A DNA stretch of 37,259 nt from Acidobacteriota bacterium (GCA_003223295.1 QHYM01000116.1:1-37259), one strand, 5' to 3'; shown: positions 16,203 to 23,839, numbered from the stretch's first letter. The notes: generated by a model from the letters alone, not told the origin. Program-made: numbers and translations.

Positions 16203-16512
16203 CTCACGTCGGCAGGTGGAGTTACCTATGCGTACGATGGTGACGGTCGTCGCGTTGAGAAATCCAACGGCAAGCTCTACTGGTACGGCTCAGGCAGCGC
16301 CCCACTCGATGAAACCGACTTTGCTGGCAACACCAATAACTCCAGCTTCTTTGAGTACATCTCCTTCGGTGGCGAACGGCCCGTCACCTCTTCCAGCGGC
16401 AACACTTACAAGTTCACAGGGGCGAACGTGACATGGAATCCGGCCTCGACTATGTCTCGGCACGTCACTACAACAGGGCCTGGGGTCCGGTTTATGTCCA
16501 GAGATTCCCGGA
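16203..16512 (+). pseudogene. RHS/YD-repeat protein remnant with two frameshifts
   Basis: Without a start codon, one frame reads GGVTYAYDGDGRRVEKSNGK, then LYWYGSGSAPLDETDFAGN, YISFGGERPV and TYKFTG, the hallmark of RHS/YD-repeat core proteins. At about 16422 one base is missing (TG-K-ERD becomes GGG GC GAA), and the homology continues in another frame as ERDMESGLDYVSARHYNRAW, the classic end of the RHS core. Near 16478-16488 it returns to the first frame with RFMSRDS (family consensus RFMSPDP). The large N-terminal part is absent and the toxin or variable tip that normally follows is replaced by unrelated sequence. This is a decayed fragment left by recombination. RHS family identity is secure; what the intact gene did cannot be said. 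Confidence 0.85.
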
Positions 16513-16559
16513 GCGGCTTACAACCTAAGACTTACGACTTACCATTCGCCGCGGCGGCC

Positions 16560-17627
16560 TCACTTCTTCGGAGCCGCAGCTGCCTTCGCACCGGCCGCGG
16601 CCTCCACGCCAAAGTCCCAGACATACAGGTTCATGCCATCCGGCAGGATCTCCGCCAGCGCGTACTCCCCTGGAAGCAGCGGCTCACCCAGGGTGAACCG
16701 GAAAACCGTGGGAGCAATCTCCCATCGTTGCAGGGACATGGTCTTGCGGGTTTCCTCGACCTGCTCCCCCATAAACGTCTTGATGGACTCCAACTGCCGC
16801 TTGTTGCCTTTCACCGTGGCCCGCACAAGCTCCACTTCCGGCCCAGACTCTCCCGGCCGGCTGCTCTTCACAATGGGGCTGTTCCGGTCCGGATCAGGAA
16901 GCGCCTCGCGCAAATAAAACTCTAAGTTTGAGTCACTTACGCGGACTTTGGCCCGGCTGCCCGGAATTTCGACGTTGCGTTTGTCCGGCACGATGGGGAT
17001 CGGCGACAGCACCCGCTTCAAAAACTGTTTCTTGTCCGTCTTGACATCCGCTCCCGCCTGCTCGAGTTGCGTCACGTGCTTCCCATCAATGACAAACATC
17101 CCTTCTCCCGGTGGTAGGAAGACGCCGGGCGCCACCTGCAAGCTCGCATCAACGTCCATAACCGTATCAATCCGTTGGGCTTCCTCCTGGGTATGCACCT
17201 TCTTCGCGAACGCATCCTCTTCACTTTTCTCCGCCGCCTCGGCCTTAGCGGTAGCGTCCCAATCCACCAGGGCCGCCGGGATCTCTTCCCACGCCCCCCG
17301 CTCCACGCTGTAATAACGTACGCGCTCGCCGCTCCGCTGATAAGTCCGCACCAACTGGAACGTTCCATCCTTCAGGATAAGCTTCTTCCCCCGCGGCAGC
17401 ACGTATTCGCTTTTCTGCGCGGCCTTGTCCTTGGGTTGGGCCGAAGCGGGGGATTGGGTTTGTGCCGGAGCAGTCGATTGCAACTTTGGCGAAGGGTCGC
17501 TCGCGGATTGCGAGTAGCTTGAGGCTGCTGCGCATGTTCCTAGCAGAAACATCCCAAAGCACATCGCTGCTGCCACGCGTAGGATCCTCACACCAAATTG
17601 GATCCTCGCAAGTGATGGGACTGTCAT
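16560..17627 (-). CDS. Exported protein of unknown function
   Basis: A 355-residue protein, unrecognised. From ATG 17627 it begins MTVPSLARIQFGVRILRVAA, followed by a hydrophobic stretch ending near GTCAAASS: a clear signal peptide. The cysteine there does not sit in a good lipobox, so a type I cleavage is more likely. A Ser/Pro/Gln-rich linker (about 40-75) precedes the compact stretch YVLPRGKKLILKDGTFQLVR and VRYYSVERGAWEEIPAALVD. The remainder is mixed alpha/beta with a Lys/Ala tail. An in-frame start at 17690 would add 21 residues before the signal peptide and is less likely. The gene stands alone and runs toward the RHS remnant. Proteins of this style are common in Acidobacteriota, but that is general knowledge rather than a family match. 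Confidence 0.7.
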   Translation of the reverse strand: MTVPSLARIQFGVRILRVAAAMCFGMFLLGTCAAASSYSQSASDPSPKLQSTAPAQTQSPASAQPKDKAAQKSEYVLPRGKKLILKDGTFQLVRTYQRSGERVRYYSVERGAWEEIPAALVDWDATAKAEAAEKSEEDAFAKKVHTQEEAQRIDTVMDVDASLQVAPGVFLPPGEGMFVIDGKHVTQLEQAGADVKTDKKQFLKRVLSPIPIVPDKRNVEIPGSRAKVRVSDSNLEFYLREALPDPDRNSPIVKSSRPGESGPEVELVRATVKGNKRQLESIKTFMGEQVEETRKTMSLQRWEIAPTVFRFTLGEPLLPGEYALAEILPDGMNLYVWDFGVEAAAGAKAAAAPKK

Positions 17628-17894
17628 AGGCTTTCTCTGTGTAGTGCGATGCATTCGAATCAGCCTGGTTTGCCTTCGATAGGCCAGCATACGCCGACGG
17701 CTTTGCTCCCTGCAACCAGTGCGTCAAAGCTGTCCAAGATGAAGCTACGATAGTGGGAAAAAGGCCGGCTAAGAGAAAGAGTGGCAGCAGGGGGTGCGGC
17801 AAATAATCAAAATAGCCAGCCAAAAGGGATTACTCATAGGCGGTTAGTCGATGGAGGGGCCCAAGAGGATTGGCCCAGGATCAAAAATGGCTCC
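17628..17894. other. Intergenic, no gene seen
   Basis: This part of the 351-base gap (17628-17978) between the exported protein gene and the small HTH-like gene holds no credible reading frame. A weak GC-rich stem (GGG.CCAA/TTGGCCC, near 17857-17878) has no T run. The only clear element of the gap is the terminator at 17895-17935. The promoter of the exported protein should lie near 17640-17720, but no convincing -35/-10 pair was found. Confidence 0.5.
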
Positions 17895-17935
17895 AAAAAA
17901 CACGATGGGCTCTCTAGCGATGCCAGAGAGCCCAT
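17895..17935 (-). terminator. Intrinsic terminator of the small HTH-like gene
   Basis: A perfect 11-bp stem (17905-17915/17925-17935) with a 9-base loop. Read on the minus strand it is followed, after a few bases, by six T residues (plus-strand AAAAAA at 17895-17900). It lies about 43 bases after the stop of the gene at 17979 and is one of the two clearest terminators in the window. Confidence 0.85.
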
Positions 17936-17978
17936 TCGAATCTCGTTTCGAATCTGTTGCAGGGGTTTTATAGGCGAC

Positions 17979-18197
17979 TTAATGGGTGCACTTGGGGAAC
18001 AGAGTCACCAGAACCATGAGGTCAGAAAGCGTAAAGAGCCACTGATCCGCTTTGAAGCCGGCGGCTTCGGCGGCGCGAGCGATGAATCCCAAGTGGCGAG
18101 TCTTTGCGAAGTTGTGGACGTGCTCGACGCAAATGCCGGTCAAGTTGGCAACTTCCGAATCGGTGAAAATCTTCTGGCTGGACTTCACGGTAACCAT
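17979..18197 (-). CDS. Small HTH-like (MerR/excisionase-type) protein
   Basis: A 72-residue protein starting at ATG 18197 behind AGGAG; a longer in-frame reading from 18254 lacks this support. After MVTVKSSQKIF it reads TDSEVANLTGICVEHVHNFA, then KTRHLGFIARAAEAAGF and QWLFTLSDLMVLVTLF. The pattern of a helix with alternating hydrophobics, a Gly-containing turn, then R-x-LG-x-x-R resembles the short winged-helix fold of MerR N-termini and excisionases. That family link is a visual judgement, not a database match. It has its own candidate promoter with an overlapping palindrome and a strong terminator, so it is a self-contained transcription unit. It may act as an autoregulator or a small nucleoid-type protein. 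Confidence 0.6.
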   Translation of the reverse strand: MVTVKSSQKIFTDSEVANLTGICVEHVHNFAKTRHLGFIARAAEAAGFKADQWLFTLSDLMVLVTLFPKCTH

Positions 18198-18243
18198 GAC
18201 CTTGCTCCTGGAATCCAAACTCAATTTTGCTTCACACTTCCTT

Positions 18244-18286
18244 AGATGCTGCAAGCATCTTATTTGTTCCTACGAAATAAGAGCAA
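18244..18286 (-). promoter_or_regulatory. Candidate promoter and palindromic operator for the small HTH-like gene
   Basis: On the minus strand TTGCTC (18281-18286) and TAAGAT (18257-18262) are 18 bases apart, an acceptable but weak sigma70 pair. The -10 overlaps a perfect 7-bp palindrome AGATGCT/AGCATCT with centre GCA (18244-18260). The palindrome would cover the start of transcription, about 50 bases before the ATG at 18197. Autoregulation by the encoded protein is inferred. Confidence 0.35.
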
Positions 18287-18430
18287 TAGTCGTTCCGTTC
18301 CGGAAACAAAAAACCTTCCGGCTAGTACTTTCCCACTAAAACCGCCAAAAATGGGCGTTTTTGCACATATTTTGCTGGAGTTCCGACTGGTACGAAGGCG
18401 GAGCAAAGCGATTCGAAGGGAAGAAATCTT

Positions 18431-18870
18431 CTACTTATACAACGCGGTTACAGTTTTCGGTAGAGCCGCGGCAATTTCCTTCACCTGTTTTGTGTGCCGA
18501 ATTTGATGCGAAGCGATCATTGGAACCACTCGGACAGGTTCATGGTGCCAAGAAGGGGATGGGGCATGTGATATTTTCTTAGGCTTTTCCCTGAAGCCTC
18601 TTCCATGAAAATCCGGGTACGCTCGCGAACTTCGCGGAGGTGGGCCAGCATTTCGTCCTTTTCGCAGACCATCGCGGGATCGAGGGGGATGGGCGTCTTG
18701 CGGGGGATGATGCGCGATTCCACCAGGACCATAGGCAGGTGAAATCGCTTCGAAAGAGGACGGGGCCTCGGCGGGCTTTGCCGCACCCTGCCGGCGTTCT
18801 TGATGATGGCACGCTCGACCTGGATCAGAATGTCCGTCCCACCCTTTCGGGATTTGGCCGTTCGCGGAAC
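18431..18870 (-). pseudogene. DinB-family protein, truncated and frameshifted
   Basis: Read on the minus strand, one frame open from 18870 gives DILIQVERAIIKNAGRVR, SKRFHLPMVLVESRIIPRKT, EKDEMLAHLREVRERTRIFM and YHMPHPLLGTMNLSEWFQ, then stops. The next frame immediately continues MIASHQIRHTKQVKEIAAAL and ends at 18431. Together this is the C-terminal two thirds of a DinB-like four-helix protein (a metal-binding family), including the H-x3-H pair in SHQIRH. One A is missing at the EWF-Q-MIAS junction (near 18515). The N-terminal helix is absent: an in-frame TAG lies just upstream and the neighbouring hydrolase gene ends 17 bases away. Truncation plus frameshift argue for a real pseudogene; the single-base gap alone could be an assembly error. 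Confidence 0.8.
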
Positions 18871-18886
18871 CTAAGTCGACCAAGGT

Positions 18887-20020
18887 TCATTGGCCGACGG
18901 CCAAGGGGCGCACGCGCGTGACGAGTTCCTGTAAGAATTGATCGGAGCGCATGAACACTGCAAAATGCCCACCACCCTTAATCGCTACAAACTCCTTTTG
19001 CGGCGCCTTCATCGCTTCCACATACTGCCGAGCCAGCGCCGCCGCAGTCGTAAAATCCTCCTCGCCTTGAAAAACAAACATGGGAAGGGAAAATTCCAGG
19101 CCTAGTTCTCCCGGTCCCTTGGATTTCAACTGAGGCACGAGTCGCTCTCCACTGAAGAGCTGTCCATCGCCGTCGTCGTTAATATCTTGTACCGACCCAC
19201 CGGGGGCCACCAGGGCAAGCCCAAGCGTCTCAAGCAAGAACTGGTCGGCGCCTTCGAAACGATTCGCCCACTTGCGCTGCACGCCGTAGCCCTCGCCGCT
19301 GGAGTACGGCGGAGGACCGACGCGCTTCAACTCCTCGATAGCCTGCTGGTTTCCACTGGCTTTCGCTTTTTGCAAGAGCGCGTCATACGTCGCGGAATAG
19401 TTGTTCACTTCGTCCGCGACTTGCCCCGTGCCCACGTATGCGTAGAAAAGTTCGGGCCTTGCTCGAACCATTCCCAGGCCAAGAAGCGTGCCGAACGTAT
19501 GAGCGACGACGATGATCTTGTCTTTGCCAAGATGCTTCCGCAGATACTTGGCCAGTTCGATGCCGTCCTGCGTCATACGATCGACGGTCATCGTAGATGC
19601 CACGGCTTGGCCGGACTTCCTGAGCGTTCTGCCCGCGCCCCGCTGGTCCCATTGCACGATGGTGAAGTGCTTTTCCCAGGGAGCGAAGAGCGCGAACGTC
19701 CAGGGATTGGTAACGTCGCCTGGGCCGCCGTGCAAGAACAGAACGACGGGATTGTTGCGATCTTCGCCGCGAATCGTGACCCATTGCTCGATTCCCCCGA
19801 TGGTGATGTAGCTGCGTTCGTCGATGCCCTTTGCGGACGAAATCGCATAGTTCTTTGCGTTGCGAGCTCGCAGAAAAGTAACTAGCTCATCGAACTTGCG
19901 ATATTCCGAGTCCAGGGCTGTGGGTGCAGCGGGTGGCTGCTGGTCCTTGGCAACCTGCCCAAACGTTGCACAATTCACACAGAAAAGCGCGAGGCAACAG
20001 GTAAGGATTGTCCGGAACAT
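18887..20020 (-). CDS. Exported alpha/beta hydrolase (proline iminopeptidase-like, S33) with Thr at the nucleophile position
   Basis: A 377-residue protein starting at ATG 20020 behind AGGAG; it opens with a signal peptide (MFRTILTCCLALFCVNCATF). Family features are the oxyanion motif HGGPG (97-101), WDQRGAGRT, the nucleophile elbow and a cap region, then the acid D322 (QGEED) and H352 (GGGHF). This is the proline iminopeptidase/epoxide hydrolase-like group, acting on peptides or esters in the periplasm. The elbow reads AHTFGT where the family has HSxG[ST]; the codon is ACG (19496-19498), one base from the serine codon TCG. Activity may be lost or changed. Substrate is unknown. It precedes the DinB remnant on the same strand with only about 17 bases between, so the two may once have been cotranscribed. 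Confidence 0.85.
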   Translation of the reverse strand: MFRTILTCCLALFCVNCATFGQVAKDQQPPAAPTALDSEYRKFDELVTFLRARNAKNYAISSAKGIDERSYITIGGIEQWVTIRGEDRNNPVVLFLHGGPGDVTNPWTFALFAPWEKHFTIVQWDQRGAGRTLRKSGQAVASTMTVDRMTQDGIELAKYLRKHLGKDKIIVVAHTFGTLLGLGMVRARPELFYAYVGTGQVADEVNNYSATYDALLQKAKASGNQQAIEELKRVGPPPYSSGEGYGVQRKWANRFEGADQFLLETLGLALVAPGGSVQDINDDGDGQLFSGERLVPQLKSKGPGELGLEFSLPMFVFQGEEDFTTAAALARQYVEAMKAPQKEFVAIKGGGHFAVFMRSDQFLQELVTRVRPLAVGQ

Positions 20021-20324
20021 GCGTGGTTGCTCCTGAACGAACAAGAATTATCGTTGGCTTAGAACTAATAGACATTGGACGCGATGGGTGGGAGTACTCC
20101 TCCGTCGGACCCAGTCTGCCTGCCACATCCATGCTTTCAAAGAAGAATACTCCCAATTCGGCGAAAGGTTACCGACAAGGCTTGTGGCGGTCGGCCGATT
20201 GGCAATGTATATGCGACCGCTTGACTTGGATAATTTGCTGAGCGAAACGGTATCTGACCTGCACTTACCTGAAGGTCCGAAGGATTTGTGAGCGAAACTG
20301 ATCTTGGCCGGCCCAGCAGAATTG
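20021..20324. other. Intergenic region upstream of the hydrolase
   Basis: No gene is seen in these 304 bases. On the minus strand GATAAT (20046-20051) is a good -10 (5/6), about 25 bases before the hydrolase ATG, but no proper -35 lies 16-18 bases further up. GGGAGTA (20089-20095) and TACTCCC (20147-20153) form an inverted repeat 51 bases apart of unknown meaning. No terminator was found for the VOC gene that ends at 20325. Confidence 0.4.
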
Positions 20325-20732
20325 CTAAAGATTAACCGAGGTGCCGCCCCACTCTTCAGGGGTTACGTCGGCGATGGATTGGGTAAAGGTCCAGCGATGG
20401 CCGGCGAAGTCCTCGGCATTGTATTGGCGCTCACCATAAGGGTGGTCGGCGGGCTCGGAGGGGATGCGGGCACCGCATTGGCAGGCATGTTCGCAGTGAC
20501 TGCGTGCGTCGGACACGCGCACAAGTACGAGATGCGTGCTGTCCGACGGTGCCTTTCCTTCGGCGACTACAAGGCATCCGTCACCGAATTTGAGCTGGAT
20601 GCGGTGGTTGCCGATGCGCAGCCGTACGATGAAGCCGAATGCCTTGCAGAGCCAGTCAGCAGCTGCGCTGACATCGGGATAGTGGAGGACAGGAATGATG
20701 GTGCACGGCGGCACGGAACGATTGGAGAGCAT
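20325..20732 (-). CDS. VOC-superfamily (glyoxalase-like) protein
   Basis: A 135-residue protein with one VOC fold: TIIPVLHYPDVSAAADWLCK at the start, LRIGNHRIQLKFGDG in the middle, HLVLVRVSD and the C-terminal HPYGERQYNAEDFAGHRWTF followed by QSIADVTPEEWGG. The ERQY-x-x-x-D-x-x-GHRW ending is characteristic of the PhnB/glyoxalase-like branch whose members are often annotated only as glyoxalase/bleomycin-resistance-like. No specific reaction can be assigned. ATG 20732 has GGAG about 7 bases upstream. It follows gatA by 64 bases on the same strand and could share its transcript, although a functional link is not obvious. Confidence 0.85.
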   Translation of the reverse strand: MLSNRSVPPCTIIPVLHYPDVSAAADWLCKAFGFIVRLRIGNHRIQLKFGDGCLVVAEGKAPSDSTHLVLVRVSDARSHCEHACQCGARIPSEPADHPYGERQYNAEDFAGHRWTFTQSIADVTPEEWGGTSVNL

Positions 20733-20796
20733 ATCAACTCCGAGAGAGTTTCACATGGACTCGTCGAGGGCAAGCTCGCGAGCGCCACGTACAAAC

Positions 20797-22236
20797 TTAG
20801 ACTTCGGGGCCGCCGGCTTGTTCGAATGCATGGGCGAGTTGCAAGACGCGGGCTTCGCCGAAGGGCGGACCGAAGACTTGCAGGCCCACGGGCAGCTTGC
20901 CGTCAATCTTTCCGCAGGGCACGGAAATTCCCGGGACGCCCGCGAGAGATCCCGTAACCGTATAGATGTCGGCAAGATACATTTGGAGCGGGTCGCTGGC
21001 GCGTTCGCCCAATTTGAAGGGTGGAACGGGAGAAGTGGGCGTGAGGATCGCGTCCACTTTGGTGAAGGCATCGCGAAAATCCTGGGCGATGAGCGCGCGG
21101 ACTTTCTGCCCCTTCAAATAGTAGGCGTCGTAGTAGCCGGCGGAGAGGACGTAGGTGCCAAGGACGATGCGGCGCTTTACTTCGGGACCGAAGCCCGCGC
21201 CGCGCGTTTTGCGATACATGGCAAGTAGGGAATCGTCGGGCACGCGCAGTCCGTAGCGCACGCCGTCGTAACGCGCGAGGTTGGAACTGGCTTCCGCGGT
21301 GGCGATGATGTAATACGTGGCGATGGCGTAGTCCGTGTGCGGCATGCGAATTTCGACGAGTTCGCAGCCCAGCTTCTTGAAAACCGCGATACCTGCTTCG
21401 ATTTTTTGCCGGACGCCCGCGTCCATGCCTTCGGCGAAATATTCCTTGGGGATGCCGAGGCGGGGACGTTTCAAGGGCTTCGCCAATTCGGCGCCGTAGT
21501 CCGGGACGGGCACAGTTGTCGAAGTGGAATCGTGGGCGTCGCGTCCGGCGATGGTTTGCAGGATAGCGGCGACGTCGCGCACCTTGGTGGCAAAGGGGCC
21601 GATCCGATCCAGGGAAGACGCAAAGGCGATTAACCCGTAGCGCGAAACACGGCCATAGCTGCCCATCATCGCGGGAATTCCGCAGAAAGAACCAGGTTGG
21701 CGGATGGAGCCGCCGGTATCGGTTCCGAGGGAGGCCACGGCAAGGCCCGCGGCGACTACCGCTGCGGAGCCTCCGCTTGAGCCTCCGGGCACACGGTCGG
21801 GAGCCAGCGGGTTTTTGACTGGGCCGTAGGCAGAGTTTTCATTGGAGCTGCCCATGGCGAATTCATCGCAATTGGTTTTGCCGAGGATGACGGCGCCGGC
21901 GGCCTCGAGGCGCTCGACGGCGGTCGCGTCATAAGGGGGAATGTAGTTTTCGAGTATCTTCGAGCCGCAGGTGGTTTTTGTGCCGCGTGTGCTGATGACG
22001 TCCTTAATGGCCACGGGCACACCTGCCAGCGGCGGAAGCGCCTTGCCTGCTGCCACCAGGTTATCGATGCTGTCGGCTTGCCTTCGCGCGCGGTCCGGGG
22101 TCAGAGCCAGATAGGCATTCAGCTGGAGATTCTTCGCTTCGATGCGTTTGTAGAAGTCGGCCAGCAGTTCGCGCGCGGAGATTTTCTTCGCTGCGAGGGC
22201 GTCTTTCACACCGTCGATGGTCCAGTTGATGGGCAT
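20797..22236 (-). CDS. gatA: Aspartyl/glutamyl-tRNA(Asn/Gln) amidotransferase subunit A
   Basis: GatA is the amidase that releases ammonia from glutamine for GatB, converting Glu-tRNA(Gln) or Asp-tRNA(Asn) to the amidated form. The 479-residue product has the amidase-signature Ser-cisSer-Lys triad: K78 (VAIKD), S153 (PGGSSGGS) and S177 (GTDTGGSIRQ). The glutamine-specificity region (ASSLDRIGPFA) and C-terminal LPVGLQVFGPPFGEARVL are also normal. The ATG at 22236 has only a weak upstream GGGAA. gatC lies upstream on the same strand after a 138-base spacer full of heptad repeats, longer than usual for this pair. gatB is not in the window. Confidence 0.97.
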   Translation of the reverse strand: MPINWTIDGVKDALAAKKISARELLADFYKRIEAKNLQLNAYLALTPDRARRQADSIDNLVAAGKALPPLAGVPVAIKDVISTRGTKTTCGSKILENYIPPYDATAVERLEAAGAVILGKTNCDEFAMGSSNENSAYGPVKNPLAPDRVPGGSSGGSAAVVAAGLAVASLGTDTGGSIRQPGSFCGIPAMMGSYGRVSRYGLIAFASSLDRIGPFATKVRDVAAILQTIAGRDAHDSTSTTVPVPDYGAELAKPLKRPRLGIPKEYFAEGMDAGVRQKIEAGIAVFKKLGCELVEIRMPHTDYAIATYYIIATAEASSNLARYDGVRYGLRVPDDSLLAMYRKTRGAGFGPEVKRRIVLGTYVLSAGYYDAYYLKGQKVRALIAQDFRDAFTKVDAILTPTSPVPPFKLGERASDPLQMYLADIYTVTGSLAGVPGISVPCGKIDGKLPVGLQVFGPPFGEARVLQLAHAFEQAGGPEV

Positions 22237-22251
22237 TCAGAATTCCCGTTT

Positions 22252-22374
22252 TCAGTTCTCAGTCCTCAGTAGTCAGTGTGGAGAATAAATCAGCCATTTG
22301 CCTTTTCTTGCCGGAGCCAAATTTTCCTGCCGGAGTTTCTTTCTTTTGTACTGAAACCGAAGACTGAAAACTGA
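22252..22374. repeat. Inverted clusters of TCAGT heptad repeats between gatC and gatA
   Basis: On the plus strand the motif TCAGT recurs four times at exact 7-base spacing (CAGT at 22253, 22260, 22267, 22274). About 70 bases on, the opposite orientation appears: ACTGA at 22350, 22363 and 22370 plus ACCGA at 22356. The two clusters are imperfect inverted repeats and could pair as a long hairpin in the gatC-gatA mRNA. They lie directly after the gatC stop and before the gatA start. Nature unknown; simple-sequence drift is possible. Confidence 0.55.
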
Positions 22375-22677
22375 CTACCTCTCGATGACCTTGGGGACGC
22401 GAAAATAAGGCGCCTCGGGATCCGGCGCATGCTGCATGACGTCCTCGGCGACGGCGCAGGGGACCACCAGGTCCTCGCGTAGCGTAGCGTCGGCACTCTG
22501 ATCATCAGCAAACACCTGCGCCATGGGCTCTACTTTGGCAGTGTCCAGTTCGTTGAGCTTCCCGATATATTCGAGAATCTCGTCAATTTGCGCGCAGTAG
22601 GTTTCGAGCTCGCTCTCGTTCAAATCCAGGTAAGCCAGCTCCGCCACGCGCAACACGTCTTCTCGGCTAATCTTCAT
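22375..22677 (-). CDS. gatC: Aspartyl/glutamyl-tRNA(Asn/Gln) amidotransferase subunit C
   Basis: GatC is the small structural subunit that wraps around GatA and stabilises the GatCAB complex. The 100-residue product reads MKISREDVLRVAELAYLDLN, then ELETYCAQIDEILEYIGKLN, VEPMAQVFADDQSADATLRED and a C-terminal YFRVPKVIE, all standard. ATG 22677 is chosen because AGGAA lies 8 bases upstream; an in-frame start at 22701 adds eight residues not seen in the family. A candidate extended -10 promoter lies upstream at 22720. Confidence 0.95.
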   Translation of the reverse strand: MKISREDVLRVAELAYLDLNESELETYCAQIDEILEYIGKLNELDTAKVEPMAQVFADDQSADATLREDLVVPCAVAEDVMQHAPDPEAPYFRVPKVIER

Positions 22678-22719
22678 TTTTGAGTTCCTAATTGTTACCA
22701 CTTAGATGGTGAACCCAAA

Positions 22720-22728
22720 ATTCTAGCA
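22720..22728 (-). promoter_or_regulatory. Extended -10 promoter candidate for gatC-gatA
   Basis: On the minus strand TGCTAGAAT gives a TGn extension plus TAGAAT (5/6 to TATAAT). No good -35 is found 17 bases upstream, which is tolerated by extended -10 promoters. Transcription would start near 22713, about 36 bases before the gatC ATG. Confidence 0.45.
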
Positions 22729-22948
22729 CGAGCCTGCCTCAACGCCAGTGGTCGCACACGGGGCCTACTAGTCGCTCGACGACCGGCACGCCTATTCCCG
22801 CGCGGACGGCAGTGCTGGAAAATTGCGCGGAGTAGCCCCGCCTCACTTGCCGCGGCTGCCTTCGGCCCTGTCCATGGCCGATCGAGCAAAGATCTAGCAA
22901 AAATAGTTATGAGTTGGAGTCTCGGGATCGGTATAAAGTCTGAGACAA

Positions 22949-23839
22949 TTGCGGGCTAAAGCGGAATTTCCGGTTTGTATTTTGAGGCGAACGTGTGCTT
23001 TTGCAGGCACGGCTGCGGCGCTCGTGCTGCTCTTGGGCTTTACTGTCCCTGCCACAACCTCAACCCCCTCGAATCCCGCTTATCGTTTGCAGGTTTATTC
23101 CAAAGCGGCTCCGCAACTGCCCGCCACGCAAGATTGGACCCTCGAGTACGAATTCATCGTTCCTCCGCTGCCGACTCCGCGCACTTGGAATTACAAGGTT
23201 GGAACGGTCTATCAGTGGGGAGATGTCGATTTTGACAGCTACGGGAGCAAGGGAAAATACAAGTTATCGGACTACCAGTTCAACCAGATTGTTCCACAGC
23301 TGATTCTGGGGAATGTGCTCGATGGCAACAACGCTGGCTTTGCCCCTGCATGGCACGAGCGCGACACCTGGGGAATCCAAGCGCAATACTATTGGTACAA
23401 CGCGACGACTGCGACGTCCTACGCGCAGGCCGGAAGTATCGTAAATGTAAATCCAGGCGATGAAATCACTACTACGATCAACTTTAACGCCCGGACGGGA
23501 ACCATCGTCGCCAGTATTGCCGACAACAGCCTTTCCGGTTCGGTTGGCGTGAGCACGATCACTATTGCACGGCCATTTCCTAACGACCCGTCGTTGTTCG
23601 CATCGTGGTCAGATTTCTCTAATAGAGCCGCAACGGCAGCGAAGAGTTCCTACGTGATGAGCACGCCGGCAGCAGATGTCGAAACCGACTTCGTAGACCA
23701 GCCGACGATGTGTGGATTGTTGCCGTTCAGGCGAAGGAGAATATCGATTCCCGGCGTCGCTTCGACTCCATCAGCATTCTCAATCCAGCAGCCTAACGGA
23801 TTGACTTGCGCGCAACCGCTGGCGAAGCTTGATTTTTGA
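22949..23839 (+). CDS. Exported beta-rich protein of unknown function
   Basis: About 296 residues, unrecognised. The N-terminus has arginines followed by TAAALVLLLGFTVPATTS, a signal peptide. The mature part is rich in Tyr, Trp, Asn and Thr: WNYKVGTVYQWGDVDFDSYG, WGIQAQYYWYNATTATSYAQ, then VNPGDEITTTINFNARTGTI and VASIADNSLSGSVGVSTITI. The run of aromatic strands followed by PGD-x-x-x-x-x-I-x-x-x-x-x-TGT-x-x-x-x-I-x-D resembles beta-sandwich lectin or eqolisin-like folds, but no catalytic residues can be assigned, so this is only a shape guess. The start is uncertain: the reading begins at TTG 22949 with no clear ribosome binding site, and a TTG at about codon 12 is an alternative. A TATAAA lies nearby at 22932 without a matching -35. 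It converges on ispG. Confidence 0.6.
   Translation: MRAKAEFPVCILRRTCAFAGTAAALVLLLGFTVPATTSTPSNPAYRLQVYSKAAPQLPATQDWTLEYEFIVPPLPTPRTWNYKVGTVYQWGDVDFDSYGSKGKYKLSDYQFNQIVPQLILGNVLDGNNAGFAPAWHERDTWGIQAQYYWYNATTATSYAQAGSIVNVNPGDEITTTINFNARTGTIVASIADNSLSGSVGVSTITIARPFPNDPSLFASWSDFSNRAATAAKSSYVMSTPAADVETDFVDQPTMCGLLPFRRRRISIPGVASTPSAFSIQQPNGLTCAQPLAKLDF

Noticed and set aside
19187-19885. 232-codon plus-strand frame opposite the alpha/beta hydrolase
   Set aside because: The hydrolase on the minus strand has clear family motifs and a signal peptide; this frame is its antisense shadow.
22695-22889. 64-codon minus-strand frame upstream of gatC
   Set aside because: Arg/Ala/Pro-rich, overlaps the gatC promoter region, no ribosome binding site or motif.
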